Assembly (NCBI GenBank): GCA_039621445.1
Contig: CP154957.1
Span: 1,234,504-1,298,503, forward strand
DNA from: Euglena gracilis
Taxonomy: Eukaryota; Euglenida; Euglenophyceae; Euglenales
Length of the DNA stretch: 64,000 nt
Direction: 5' to 3'
In this document: positions 1 through 10,505 of the stretch, piece after piece
Layout of the letters: each line of letters opens with the position of its first letter
How positions within the stretch are numbered: the stretch's first letter is position 1
Translations under genes and position numbers: made by a program
Notes under the pieces: generated by a model
Told to the model about the DNA's origin: nothing
The model's database searches: none
What the model saw: the letters and a program-made list of their open reading frames with translations, nothing else

Positions 1-1786
1 GTTTATGTCGGTCGATTTCCATTCAGGCGCCCGTTTATTGCGGTCGATTTCCATTCAGACGCCCGTTTATGTCGGTCGATTCCCATTCAGGCGCCCGTTT
101 ATGTCCGTCGATTTCAATTCCATTGAAATCAGTTGTTGGTCAGATTAGGAATTTTCAGTGACTTTTGGACATTTTGGATTTCCCTTTTTTTTTCGACATT
201 TTTGGTCTTGTGGGGTTCTGGAGGCGTTATGGACCAGACAAAAAACAAATTTTGCGGCTCATTGCAGGAAATTAATGATAGATTTTTTGGTGGTCGCTAT
301 CGACTGGTCCCTAGCGACCCTGGTCGCTAGCGACTAGTCGCTGGCGACCATGGCTACTGACCATTGGTGGTCGGGTTGGGGGTTTTGGAAGGCATTTGGG
401 TGGGTTTTGGGTCATTTTCCTACATATATTTGGATGAATTTTTTTGGAGGGGGTGGGAGGGGGAGGGGGTCAGGTGGTCACAGCTGGCTGAATTTTGGAT
501 GGAACGGACGGAAGGACGGAACTTAAGATTATCATTTTTTTGGCCCGATTCAGTTGTCATCGCTGGTCGTCTGAAAGAAAAGCTTTCTGGTGAGGGGTGG
601 CAACTGTTAAAACCTGTTTTCTGGGCTCGACGCCTGTATTGGAATTTCTATTGTTATTATTCTATTCTGTCAAAATGGAAGAAAAAAGCATTCAGAAAAA
701 TGAGAAAAAAGGTTGGTCGACATTAACGGATTTCAGGCTGAAATTGACAATGTCCCCAAAACGGAACAAAAAAGCATTCAGAAAAAGGACACAAAAGGTT
801 GGTCGATTTCCATGACATCGGAATCTGTTTATGTCAGTTGATTTCCATTCAGGCGCCCGTTTATGTCGGTCGATTCCCATTCAGGCGCCCGTTTATGTCG
901 GTCGATTTCCATTCAGGCGCCCGTTTATGTCCGTCGATTTCAATTCCATTGAAATCAGTTGTTGGTCAGATTAGGAATTTTCAGTGACTTTTGGACATTT
1001 TGGATTTCCCTTTTTTTTTCGACATTTTTGGTCTTGTGGGGTTCTGGAGGCGTTATGGACCAGACAAAAAACAAATTTTGCGGCTCATTGCAGGAAATTA
1101 ATGATAGATTTTTTGGTGGTCGCTATCGACTGGTCCCTAGCGACCCTGGTCGCTAGCGACTAGTCGCTGGCGACCATGGCTACTGACCATTGGTGGTCGG
1201 GTTGGGGGTTTTGGAAGGCATTTGGGTGGGTTTTGGGTCATTTTCCTACATATATTTGGATGAATTTTTTTGGAGGGGGTGGGAGGGGGAGGGGGTCAGG
1301 TGGTCACAGCTGGCTGAATTTTGGATGGAACGGACGGAAGGACGGAACTTAAGATTATCATTTTTTTGGCCCGATTCAGTTGTCATCGCTGGTCGTCTGA
1401 AAGAAAAGCTTTCTGGTGAGGGGTGGCAACTGTTAAAACCTGTTTTCTGGGCTCGACGCCTGTATTGGAATTTCTATTGTTATTATTCTATTCTGTCAAA
1501 ATGGAAGAAAAAAGCATTCAGAAAAATGAGAAAAAAGGTTGGTCGACATTAACGGATTTCAGGCTGAAATTGACAATGTCCCCAAAACGGAACAAAAAAG
1601 CATTCAGAAAAAGGACACAAAAGGTTGGTCGATTTCCATGACATCGGAATCTGTTTATGTCAGTTGATTTCCATTCAGGCGCCCGTTTATGTCGGTCGAT
1701 TTCCATTCAGGCGCCCGTTTATGTCAGTCGATTTCCATTCAGGCGCCCGTTTATGTCTAACGGTTTCCATTCAGGCGCCCGTTAAT
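1..1786. repeat. 826-bp tandem duplication with embedded 32-bp minisatellite
   Basis: Positions 1-826 and 827-1652 are near-identical head-to-tail copies, and a third partial copy runs from 1653 to about 1786. Each unit opens with two to four copies of a 32-bp motif (GTTTATGTCGGTCGATTTCC followed by ATTCAGGCGCCC). It then has about 690 bp of low-complexity DNA containing interleaved GGTCGCTAGCGACC-like palindromes near 290-350 and 1117-1176. The open frames inside repeat exactly with the unit, have no recognisable domain and are not called as genes. The near identity implies a recent duplication or an assembly collapse boundary. Confidence 0.9.
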
Positions 1787-1876
1787 GGGCCAAAAACCAC
1801 TTTTTTGGCCATATTTCCGTCCTGGCGGTTCGGTCGAATGAATTTCAAGACAGGCGTCGGGCCCAGACAAAATAGG

Positions 1877-2225
1877 TTTTATAAAAATCGACCGACACTA
1901 ACGGATTCAGCAGGGGGGGGGGTTGGTACACCCCTCCCCCCCCCCTCTCCGAGGGGCTCGCCACGCCATTTACCCCCCCTCCCCCCCCCCTAGCCGGACC
2001 CCCTCGCCACGCCACCCAACACATTTTTCATTGTGCAACCATGGTACACCCCCCCCCCCATCCGAGACCCCCTCGCCACGCCATTTTCCGGCCATTTCCC
2101 CCCCTCCCCCCCCCTATTCGGACCCCCTCGCCACGGCGTACCAACCCCCCAGGGGCGCCGGGCGGCTCGCTTCGCTCGCTCGCGACCGGCGCCCCTGCTG
2201 AATCTGTTGGTGTCGGTCGATTTTT
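1877..2225. repeat. Inverted repeat enclosing a nested C-rich element
   Basis: The arm at about 1877-1916 (CGACCGACACTAACGGATTC) is matched in reverse complement at about 2189-2225 with two or three mismatches. Between the arms lies a C-rich segment from about 1921 to 2148. Its own ends are inverted (GGTTGGTACACCCC and the complementary GTACCAACC), and it repeats the phrase CTCGCCACGCCA after each C run. Related C-rich segments with the same phrase occur at about 8083-8170 and 12353-12447. The same GGTCGACATTAACGG word is present near 1530, so the arms belong to the same family as the 826-bp unit. Confidence 0.7.
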
Positions 2226-2254
2226 GTGTAGAAAGCTCAAGGTTGGCCGTTCGT

Positions 2255-2995
2255 TTTTTTTAAAACAAAAAAAACATGTTTTTTTTAAAAAAAATGTTTT
2301 TTTTAAAAAAAACAAAAAAAACGCCATAGGGGGTTTGGGTGAAAAAAATTTTTGGGAGTTTTTTGGGAATTTTTTGCCTTGCGGTTGTGTGCGTGCATAT
2401 TCCACCAACTTATTTTTCAACCATGGGGTCAATGCAACAATTCGGGGTTCATGGGCAAAAACATGTTGATTCAAACTGGTGCAAATCCAGCAATGAGATT
2501 TTTTTCAAGGAGTCACTTGGTAGCTTCATCAAACAAAAGAGTGCTCTGGGAGGTTCAAGAAAAGGAATTGTTGCATTTCATCACACGTGTATGGTAAACT
2601 GCGTTCTCGCCTGTCAGTTGACAAGGCGAACAAGCTCACTTTCCTTTACCGCTGTTTCAATGCGTTCGGTTGCGACGAGCAATCGGACAACGAGGAGTGA
2701 ACCCTATGAAATACAGCGGCCTTTCAAATGTGCCATGCCTTGATTCACTTGGTAGGTTGTTTTTTTTGGATGGAGATTTATGGCATCAATTAAAAAAAAG
2801 AATGGAAAAAAATGCCATTTTCTCGTTCATCTCCCTCGAAGATGTTTTCGACTTTTCCCCCGAAAGGGCGATTTTCAAAAAAAACACAAGAATTTTGCAT
2901 TTTCAAAAAAAACATGTTTTTTATTGCGTTTTTTTTTAAAAAAAACACGTTTTTTTGTTTTTTTAAAAAAAAACAAAAAAACGCCAACCCTGAGA
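2255..2995. repeat. Poly-A/poly-T palindromic tracts
   Basis: Two blocks, about 2256-2325 and about 2874-2990, consist of alternating A and T runs of seven to nine bases around the word AACATGTT. They flank the hAT C-terminal fragment on both sides, so they may mark the ends of a decayed element. A shorter version of the same A/T word lies at 6030-6055. No coding potential is seen in them. Confidence 0.6.
2466..2700 (+). pseudogene. hAT-superfamily transposase, C-terminal fragment
   Basis: The last 38 codons (2587-2700, ending in TGA) read VYGK, then LRSRLSVDKANKL, then a short acidic tail. This fits the C-terminal dimerisation region of hAT transposases, where a KxRNRLs...KL...N pattern follows the conserved ERxWS block. 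Just upstream, RNCCISSH lies where ERNWSTFSH would be expected. Further upstream, in a different frame (about 2466-2565), a piece reading SNEIFFKESLGSFIKQK fits the region before it. The frame change and the missing tryptophan motif show this is a degenerate remnant of the DUF659-like type. Assignment is from motif shape only; no N-terminal or catalytic part is present. Confidence 0.55.
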
Positions 2996-2996
2996 A

Positions 2997-3735
2997 AGCT
3001 TCCAAGTTGTGATGGATCAGTGTCATAATGTCAAATATTGCCACATTTTTTTTTGTTAGATCCAATGCCATCTTTCAAAAAAAAAGCACTACGTTTCGCT
3101 ACCCGAAGGGCGGCGGGGAGAAAAATGGTTATATTCAGTCTTGTCGAGATCTCGGCCCCCCAGAAAAATTACATGCAAATCCTAAGACACAAATCCTAAA
3201 ACATAAAAAGGCGTCACCGTCTCTTACCACTTGTTGGGCGGCTCTTCCAAATTGTGATGGATTGGTACCATAATGTAAAAATTGTGGGTTTTTTTGTTAC
3301 ATTCAGCGCCATCTTTCAAAGAAGCACTACCGTTTCGCCGCCCTTCGGGCGGCTTGAAAGCTTCCGAGGGTGTTTCCCCCGCGACCCCCCTGCGACCCCC
3401 CCGCGACCCCACTCTGAAACCGATTCGGATTCCAAAAAGTACAAAGAGTTCACATTAATTAGGAATATGCCACTCAATTAGGAATCAAAAGTGCAAGAAA
3501 TTCGTCCCAAATTCCTAATTGGACATATTTTGGTCCCAAATGGCATGCAAATTCCTAATTGGGATCTAAAATTAGAGGAGAGAATGACGTTACACAAGTC
3601 ACGTGTGACCTGCCGCAAAACCCGTTCCCCCCCCCCCGCCACCCCCCCCCCGCGACCCCCCCCCCGCAACCCCAACCCCCCCCTCCAAGTTGTGATGGAT
3701 CAGTGTCATAATGTCAAAAATTGCCACACACAGCC
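2997..3735 (+). repeat. Three copies of a ~50-120-bp dispersed segment
   Basis: The sequence starting TCCAAGTTGTGATGGATCAG occurs at 3001, as TCCAAATTGTGATGGATTGG at 3246, and again at 3684. The first two copies continue through ATAATGT, a T run, GCCATCTTTCAAA and a short hairpin-forming stretch near 3100 and 3340. The third is truncated near 3728. The DNA between copies is C-rich with an ATTCCTAATTGG-type word repeated at 3480-3560. No gene is supported here. Confidence 0.75.
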
Positions 3736-4198
3736 TTGCCCCCCAGTGGTGTAAAGGTAGGGGGGTCACCGGGGGCAACCCCCCCCCCCGAGATTTTCTT
3801 ACCCCCCCCCCTAGGATTTTGCCCGCCCCCCCCCCGAGGCTCGCCCCCCCCGAAAAAAAATTTGGCTCTCATGAGTTTTTCACATGAAATTCTTGTGCCC
3901 CTCATGCCACTTTGGATCCCGAACCCGCGCCTTTGGCGACCCTGGAGATTTCCAGCTCCAAAGAGGAAGTCGCAATTGGAAATGCCTTTGATTGAAACAG
4001 AATTGTTGGAAGACATCCCAGGTGAATGACCCTGGGGTTCTGACTCGTTCCACAAACCTTGATGCAAAGGTCCACCCAGGGATGGAAACACCCTTTGAAG
4101 GCTAATCCAGTGAGCAGCCACACCACCATGTGGGGTAACAAAGCCCCTGAGATTTTCTTGCCTTTGCCCGGGTTGGTTCCCCCCCGAGCTTTGTTTTC
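3736..4198 (+). repeat. C-rich spacer with duplicated 5' flank of the transposase remnant
   Basis: About 3795-3985 is a diverged copy of about 4145-4345. Both run from GATTTTCTT through C-rich DNA and TTTTTCACATGAA to an AAGAGGAAG...AAGTCGCAA segment. The second copy is the one continuous with the zinc-finger transposase remnant, so the first is a local partial duplication. The remaining sequence is C homopolymers. Confidence 0.6.
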
Positions 4199-6417
4199 TC
4201 ATGCAGTTTTTCACATGAAGAAATTTCTTGCTCCCAAGAATGCCGTCCCTCATGTCATTGAAACATCCTCCACTTTGGATGGTGAAGAACTTCATGGTGA
4301 AGCTGACTCGAAAGAGGAAGGCAAAGTCGCAAGTGGTCGGAAGTTCCTTCCTGTTTGGAAGGATGAATTTCCTTGGGTACGATATGACTCTGGGAAGGAT
4401 TGTGTTTTTTGTACTACCTGTGAGGAAGCTGTCCGTTTGAAGGTGCCACTTCCCACAATTAACATTGAATTTCATCCTCTTGTGGTGGGTGGGCGGGTCA
4501 AGGTGGGGGATGGTTCACAAGGTGGTCTTGAGGGGTCCTCTGACCCATACCATTTTTTCACACCAAAAAAGAAAAAAACAACGGAAAACCCAGAAAAATG
4601 TGCATGCCAAAAATATACGCACACGATAATGTGGGGTAACGAGAGCACCCTTTGTAAATTCAATGCTATTGCCATCATCCAAGGGTTCAGCATCCAAGGC
4701 CGCTTTTGTTGACAATGGTTTCAAAACATGGAAGAGAGCTGTTGAAAGGTTCCGAGAGCATGAGTCACATGAATTCCAAAAATTCTTTTTCTTGATGAAC
4801 CCATCTTTCACAACCAAGCAGGGGGGGGGGAAATGCGTTTCGCATTTTTTCGCATTTTTGCGCATTTTTTGCGCATTTTTTCAAATTTTCCAAAAATGCG
4901 CATTTTTGCGCATTTTTTCGCATTTTTTGCGCATTTTTTCGTTTTTTTCAGCACATTTTTTTTTTGCTTTTTGGCACATTTTTTCGTGATTTTCCAATTT
5001 TCGCATTTTTTTACCATTTTTGCAATTTTTTGAAATTTTTGACTTTTTTTGAAACGTACATTTTCCTCATTATTCTGCATAATTTCTTCAAATTTGGTGC
5101 CATTTTTGCATGCTTTTGGGTGATTTTTGCGCATTTTTTCTCGGATTTTGCACATTTTTGCGCATTTTTTCCAAAAATGCGCATTTTTGCGCATTTTTTT
5201 GCGCATTTTTGCGCATTTTTTCCGAGGCCGGCGCTCTCAAGGTGAACTTCTTTGGTTCAAACCTCGCCCCTTGCCCAATCTCCATTGAACTCCCCACCCC
5301 CGAGGAAAAAAAGGTTCCTGGTCTGGCACTTGTGACCAACATGGTATCTTTTTTGCGTGATTCTCCGAAGCGTATGCAATGGTTTCGAGACATTGCTGCG
5401 GAACATGAAGAAGAGGGGGGGACGTCCAACATTCCTTCATTGTGTGCAACACGTTGGAGTATGAGGGCCACGTCCGTTGCCAACATCTGTGGAAATTATC
5501 GTGCAGTTCTTGAATTTTTCAACGAAGTTGACGAGGGTGATTCTGGGGAAGTTGGATTCACTGCTCGAGGCTTTGTCACTCGCCTCTTGCAATTTGACAC
5601 CTTCTTTTCTGTTGAGCTGTTGAAATCAGGATTTTTTTTTGCCTCCCGATGATGAATTTTAGTGTTGAGGTCAGGTGTTTCACATCACAGAAATCCTGCT
5701 ACAGGCTGATCTTGCAAACTGTGGACCGTGCCAGCACTGCATTGCAAGGGGTGCAACTGCATTTTTCAGCTGCAAGGGGGATCATTTTGGCTGTGAAGGT
5801 GTCTTTGCAAGCACTAAAGGATATCAACCGTTTTGAACCATTTTGGGAGGCTGCAGAAGCCGCAGCATGCAGAAGTGGTGTTGATGACCCTGCCATCCCA
5901 CGCACAAGGAAAACCTCAGGTGCGGTGGTTTCTGTGAAGGAACATTTTTTTGGGAAGTACGTCTCATATATTGAGGCAATTTTGAAGAATTTGTCCGAAC
6001 GTTTCTTGGACTCTGATGTTGTGATCAAGCTGTTTTTTTTAAAAAAAACATTTCCCGAATTCCGGATTTTTGGTTAGGAGGGCACGGGGGGGGGGGTGGG
6101 GATTGGGACCCCCGCTGAACTGGACTGGACAAGGGGGGAATTTCAAACTGGACGGTAAACTCCGCAGGCTGTTTTTTTTCTAAAACAAACGTTTCCTCCC
6201 CCGCCCAAAGTTTTAGGTTCATACCACTCCAAAGAAAAAACGGCTTGCAGACAAATCACGTGTTGGACATTGAAGGTTTCTTGATTTCTGGGGACAAAGA
6301 GAAGTTCCAAAGGTTGTTGGCTTTTTATGGGGATGATTTGGACCAGCCAAGCTCCTTGGAGTTTGAGCAGCAGATGATGCAATTGGACCTCTGCTTTCAT
6401 GCATTGCAACAGCTGTG
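4199..6417 (+). pseudogene. TTF-type zinc-finger hAT transposase (DUF4371/ZMYM-like), broken
   Basis: Five collinear pieces in shifting frames match the order of the vertebrate- and plant-type TTF/hAT transposases. (1) About 4330-4440 reads FLPVWKDEFPWVRYDSGKD then CVFCTTC, the TTF zinc-finger start (FPW...C-x2-C). (2) About 4693-4800 reads FKTWKRAVERFREHESHEF, the conserved GFxNWK...HExS segment. (3) About 5229-5640 reads FLRDSPKRMQWF and LCATRWSMRA, the LCpTRW block. (4) About 5649-6040 continues in another frame. (5) About 6229-6417 reads LLAFYGDDLDQ and ends in TGA. The catalytic centre between pieces 2 and 3 is missing and replaced by the repeat at 4821-5231. The ERxFS C-terminal block was not found. 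It is non-functional; assignment is by motif order only. Confidence 0.7.
4821..5231. repeat. Dispersed GCGCATTTTT-rich element, copy 1
   Basis: About 410 bp dominated by GCGCATTTTT and CGCATTTTTT words. It starts with a G run plus AAATGCGTTTCGCATTTT and ends with TTTTTTCCGAGGCCGG. The irregular middle (through GTGCCATTTTTGCATG and CTCGGATTTTGCACATTT) is shared with the copy at 60468-60930, so this is a dispersed unit and not only simple sequence. It sits inside the transposase remnant exactly where the catalytic region should be. The lysine/asparagine-rich open frame on the opposite strand is an artefact of the repeat. Confidence 0.8.
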
Positions 6418-6962
6418 ACTTTGAAAATCAAGTTCCCTAACCTTCCCCCGAAGTTGGCCATTTGGTTTTGATAAATTTTCACCCCCCCGGCTGCAAATCG
6501 CAAAAAAACAAACAAACTAATAACAACTGCCCCCCCCCCAGGGTGAGACTGTGGGGGGTGTATGTAGGGGTTGGAATGGGTCCTGACTAACGCTAGAGAC
6601 TAGATTGGGGGGGGTCAACAAATTTCCTTTAGTGGACCCTTGACCCGGACCCTTGGGCAGGAATGGCACAAGATCGGGGGGGGGGGACAAGAACGGGGGG
6701 ATGGTACTTTTCTGTTTTCCTTAACTTGACTTCATCATCCCACAGATCCTGTGAAAAGAAAACAACACAGACCAACAAAGATGAGGGTGGAACATACTGT
6801 GTTTTGTGACATGTCTGACCGCCACCTTGTCATCGTAGATCAGCACAGCTCTTCATTGGCATCCCCCGTCACCTCGTTTGCAGTACCATGCTCCCCCCCA
6901 TATAAGACCCCCCCCTGGCCGGCCTTCGGCCGGCCCTTTGGCCGGGACCGACCCCGGCGCAA
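6418..6962. other. Unassigned spacer with half of a C-capped element
   Basis: I see no gene. The stretch has G/C homopolymers and, at about 6886-6920, TACCATGCTCCCCCCC followed by ATATAAGACC. That is the left-end word of the complete small element at 8713-8787, so this is probably a truncated relative. It is followed by a strong GGCCGGCC...GGCCGGCC hairpin at about 6918-6945. Confidence 0.5.
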
Positions 6963-8460
6963 GGCGGTAGACTGGGGGGGGGGGGTAGTGGGTAGTCGGC
7001 CGACTAGTCGGCCGACTACCCAATTGGTCCGCCGACTAGGCCTAGTCGGTAGCTAGTCGGCGAGACAGGGGGGGGGGGTAGTGGGTAGTCGGCCAACTAG
7101 TCGGCCGACTACCCACTCTAATGTACTAACGGGTCCAAACCGCCGACTTTTAAGCCCCCCCCCCCATGAAGAAAATCCAATGCAAACTAGTCGGTGGCTA
7201 GTCGGCGGTCATAAAAATGGTCTGTGGCGGGCCCAAATCACCCGGAAATGGTCCGGATGGGTCCAAATAAGTGTCTTACGCCTAAATAAACACCCCCAGA
7301 TGGAAATCTTTGGTCAGTGGGGGGTCGGTGGGCCCTTGATGGGGGTCCAGGGGGGTAAAAAACCACTGATGAAACAGGGATTACATGAAAATCCTTTAGA
7401 AATGCAAGCATTCTGCATCACGAGAGGCAGAAAACTCCCCCCTCCACCCCAATCCGAGCCTCAAATAACAAAATCCCTTCTGTGTTGGCAACATACTCGG
7501 GGGCTAAGTCGTTTTTTGTGGTTCCCTTTTCCTCATGTGGCTGGGTCAATGAAAGGGCCACTGTTGGTCCCTTTTTTCCCCTTTTTTTGGCAGAGGCCCT
7601 CTGTGCCCTCAGAGGCCCTCCATTTCTCCAGCAGCTTGGGGATGATGTCCCTTAGCTTGTTGGTGGCCACTGTGGGTCCACCCTGCTGACTCCCAAACAA
7701 TCCATGTATAAATTTTCTTTCACAATCCATCTGTTTTTCTTCTGGGCCTTGAGTTCTTCTTGGCCTACAACCCCACTGGAAATCTGGGGGGGGGGGCTGC
7801 TGTGGCCCCCCCTTTTACTCTTGAGAGGGGCTGTTGCGTAGGGTGAATTGGGGGCTTTGACAGACTTTTTCTCTCCCTTCCTGAGGGTGATTTGCTTGTA
7901 AAACTGCCCCCATGGCCCCTGTAGTGTTGACCTCCGTGCACGGCAAAATGGGGACCCCCCTCTGGTGGCCGAGGGTCCTCGTCAGACGTGCCGAACCTCC
8001 TGAATGTCGAACAAGCACTGCAAATAAAAGGTGCCAGAATTCTTGACAGCCAGCAATTCATCTCACTTGTGACTTTATTGGGGGGTCGGCACACCCCTCC
8101 CCCCCCCCCTCACCGACCCCGCCCCCCTCCCCCCCCCTTTTCGGACCCCTCGCCACGCCATGTCAGGCCCACCTCGCCACACCTTGCGAACAAGGAAAAC
8201 CAAAGGAATTTCGCCGAAGAAAAGTTGTTGGTGTTGTTTTATTTTTTGACGCTCATGTTGAAAATGGACCATGATGCACAAAACGCCGATACAATTATGA
8301 ATGAAAGCCATGATATTGCTGGACAATGGGGGCGCATGGCGGTAGTCTGGGGGGGGGGGTAGTGGGTAGTCGGCCGACTGCCCAACTGGTCGGCCGACTA
8401 GGCCTGGTTGGTAACTAGTCGGCGAGACGGGGGGGGGGTAGTGGGTAGTCGGCCGGGGTC
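6963..8460. repeat. GTAGTCGGCCGACTA-type repeat cluster, copy A
   Basis: Both edges (6964-7130 and 8338-8460) carry CGGTAGACTGGGG- or CGGTAGTCTGGGG-like starts followed by palindromic GTAGTCGGCCGACTA words. The segment 7160-7520 is a close direct repeat of 11145-11473 (shared CATCCGAGCC, CGGGGGCTAAGTCG and so on). The part 7530-8070 is unique. On the minus strand near 7690-7560 it contains an open stretch reading LFGSQQGGPTVATNKLRDII, which I cannot assign. Another C-rich segment with CTCGCCACGCCA lies at about 8083-8170. Confidence 0.65.
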
Positions 8461-8712
8461 AGTCCCCCAGGGGGGGGTGTCTGCCTAACCTCCTCAGTAT
8501 GACCCTCACTCTGTTTTTGGTGCACATTTGTTTTTTTAAATATAGGTGAAGCTCTGAAGCCACATTAAAACCAAATGACCAAGAACACCATCTGAAACAC
8601 AAGTGATGTGATATTGTGAAGAGCATTTGGTATGTGAAAATTCTCAGCACGTTGTAGCAAAATAAAAGATCAATCGAGTCGTGTCGGCGAAAAGAAAGTT
8701 CACAGTGCAATA

Positions 8713-8787
8713 CCATGCCCCCCCCCATATAAGACCCCCCCTCGGGAGCCAAAATGCTAGGGGGGGGGTCTTATATGGGGGGGTCGG
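8713..8787. mobile_element. 75-bp TA-flanked C-capped element (word ATATAAGAC)
   Basis: It is bounded by TA at 8711-8712 and 8788-8789. The left end is CCATG plus a C run plus ATATAAGACC. The right end is GGTCTTATAT plus a G run plus TCGG, so the termini are inverted repeats with a 15-bp loop. It is the shortest member of the oligo-C-ended guild in this window and abuts the left end of the large inverted-repeat element. Confidence 0.65.
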
Positions 8788-9997
8788 TAGTGCCAAACGG
8801 TAGACGGGGGGGGGGGTAGTGGGTAGACGGCCGACTAGTCGGCCGACTACCCAATTGGTCGGCCGACTAGTCGGCGGACCAATTGGGTAGTCGGCTGACT
8901 AGTCGGCCGACTACCCACTCTAATGTACTAACGGGTCAAAACCCCCCATTTTTAACCCCCCCCCCCCATGGGAATTTTTTTTTGTCTAAATCACCTCAAC
9001 ACCAGTCAAAACCCACCCAAATGGCTCCAGAACCCCCCAATCGGGGGTGAATATGCAAAAAAAAAATGGGGGAAAATGTCCATTTTGGGCCACTTTTGAC
9101 AAAAGTACACCTCTCCCCATTGAATTTTCAATATAAGTCAAAATTTGCACAAAAAAAGGTCTTATCCCTCCAAGTCTATTGCCAACATAGAAGGGATTTT
9201 GTTATTTGAGGGGGGGGTGCTGGGGGGCGGAGCCCCCCCGCCTATGCCAAAGTGAGCCACTAACGGGACAAAACCGCCGACTTTTACACCTAACGCCCGA
9301 TTCTTTCGCACTTCACACCGTATTTTTTTTTTTTTTTTGTCAATATTTTTGCACTTTATCTCAAAAATGTTTGCACATGTTAAAAATTTGTTCGCACTTT
9401 ATCTCAAAAATGTTTGGCACTTTATCTCAAAAATATTTGCCTACGTTCTGAAAATTTTTGCACACGGATCGGGTGTTTTGCACTTTTGCCCTTAAGTCCG
9501 CGTCTTAGGTGCAGGGACTCAGGACAGGGTTTGCATCTACGACGCTGGACTTCAGGCATGAGGTCTATGTCTTAAAACGCAGTCTCCATCCAAAATGCTG
9601 CGTCTTGAATAATGATTTTGTTGGAACCCCCCAAAACCGACCAAAATGGTTCAGAAAGCGGAAATGAATGGTTTGAAATGGAAATGTCATTGCTGCAAAA
9701 GCCAATTGACCTCAGAATTTGTCCCACTTCATTCCAACCTTTGACAAATGTTTCAAGCTGTTTTGAGCCTTTTTTTGAATACGATTCGTTGTAAATGGAC
9801 AATAAAACTCCAACGCCAACATGTGGTATTGAGAAAAATCAAAGACAGGAGTTTTTGGACATTTCCAAATACCAATTTCTGGTTTTGGAGTTTGCGCATT
9901 CACTCATGGTTGGGAAAAATCTTGACCATCACAAATGCACTGCTCAAAGAAGCGCATTGAGTGTTTGTCACACTCAATGTTAGAAAGGAGAGACATA

Positions 9998-10163
9998 CCC
10001 CCCCCCTTATTGTCCCACCGACCTGCCCCCGGGAGGCCCGATCGGACAATAAGGGGGGGGACAATAAGACCGTACCAAAGGAATTTCATTGGCCAGGCTG
10101 AAAAAAACCCCCCGTCGGCCGGGGCCCAGGGACAATAAGGGGGGGACAATAAGGGGGGGGGGG
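9998..10163. mobile_element. 166-bp TA-flanked C-capped element (word TTATTGTCC), copy 1
   Basis: TA flanks lie at 9996-9997 and 10164-10165. The left end is a run of C then TTATTGTCCC; the right end is GACAATAAGG plus a G run. The word recurs internally (GACAATAAG near 10047 and 10130). The central region contains GGCCGGGGCCC and a stretch ATTTCATTGGCCAGG. An inverted-orientation copy lies at 12130-12298. This copy is nested inside the 3.2-kb element, so it inserted later. Confidence 0.8.
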
Positions 10164-10297
10164 TAGCGACGTGATGTGGTGTACTGATTTTTTGGCAAAG
10201 AAAAGCACTGCATATGAGGGCAGCTTGCATCAAAACCCCAAATAATTTGCATTTTTGGCTGGTTTTCTGCCATTTCAGGCAGTTTTTTTTTGCAATA

Positions 10298-10505
10298 ACG
10301 TGACCCCCCCCCCTATATGTCACCCCCCCTAATTGTCGCCCCCCCCCTTGGGGGGCGACAATTGGGGGGGGGTTACCCATGGACCCATGGACGGGTAGGG
10401 TAAATTGAGTAACCCCCCCCTAATTGTCACCCCCCCCCCTAATTGTCGCCAGGGGGGGTCAAAACGCTCCCGGGGGGGGGGTGCCATTTAGGGGGGGGGT
10501 CACGT
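10298..10505. mobile_element. 208-bp TA-flanked C-capped element (words TAATTGTC / TATATGTC)
   Basis: TA flanks lie at 10296-10297 and 10506-10507. The termini are ACGTGACCCCCCCCC and its perfect reverse complement. Internal modules alternate C runs with CTAATTGTCGCC or CTAATTGTCACC. The middle carries CCATGGACCCATGGACGGG between inverted GGTTACCC and GAGTAACCC words. It is nested in the 3.2-kb element. Confidence 0.7.

Noticed and set aside
1-1786. CRISPR-like array from the 32-bp repeats
   Set aside because: Copies are directly adjacent with no unique spacers, there are no cas genes, and the context is eukaryotic. It is a minisatellite.
4808-5206. 132-codon K/N-rich minus-strand frame (and its twin at 60442-60888)
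   Set aside because: Pure translation of the GCGCATTTTT repeat; no domain, and the same in both copies because the DNA is the repeat.
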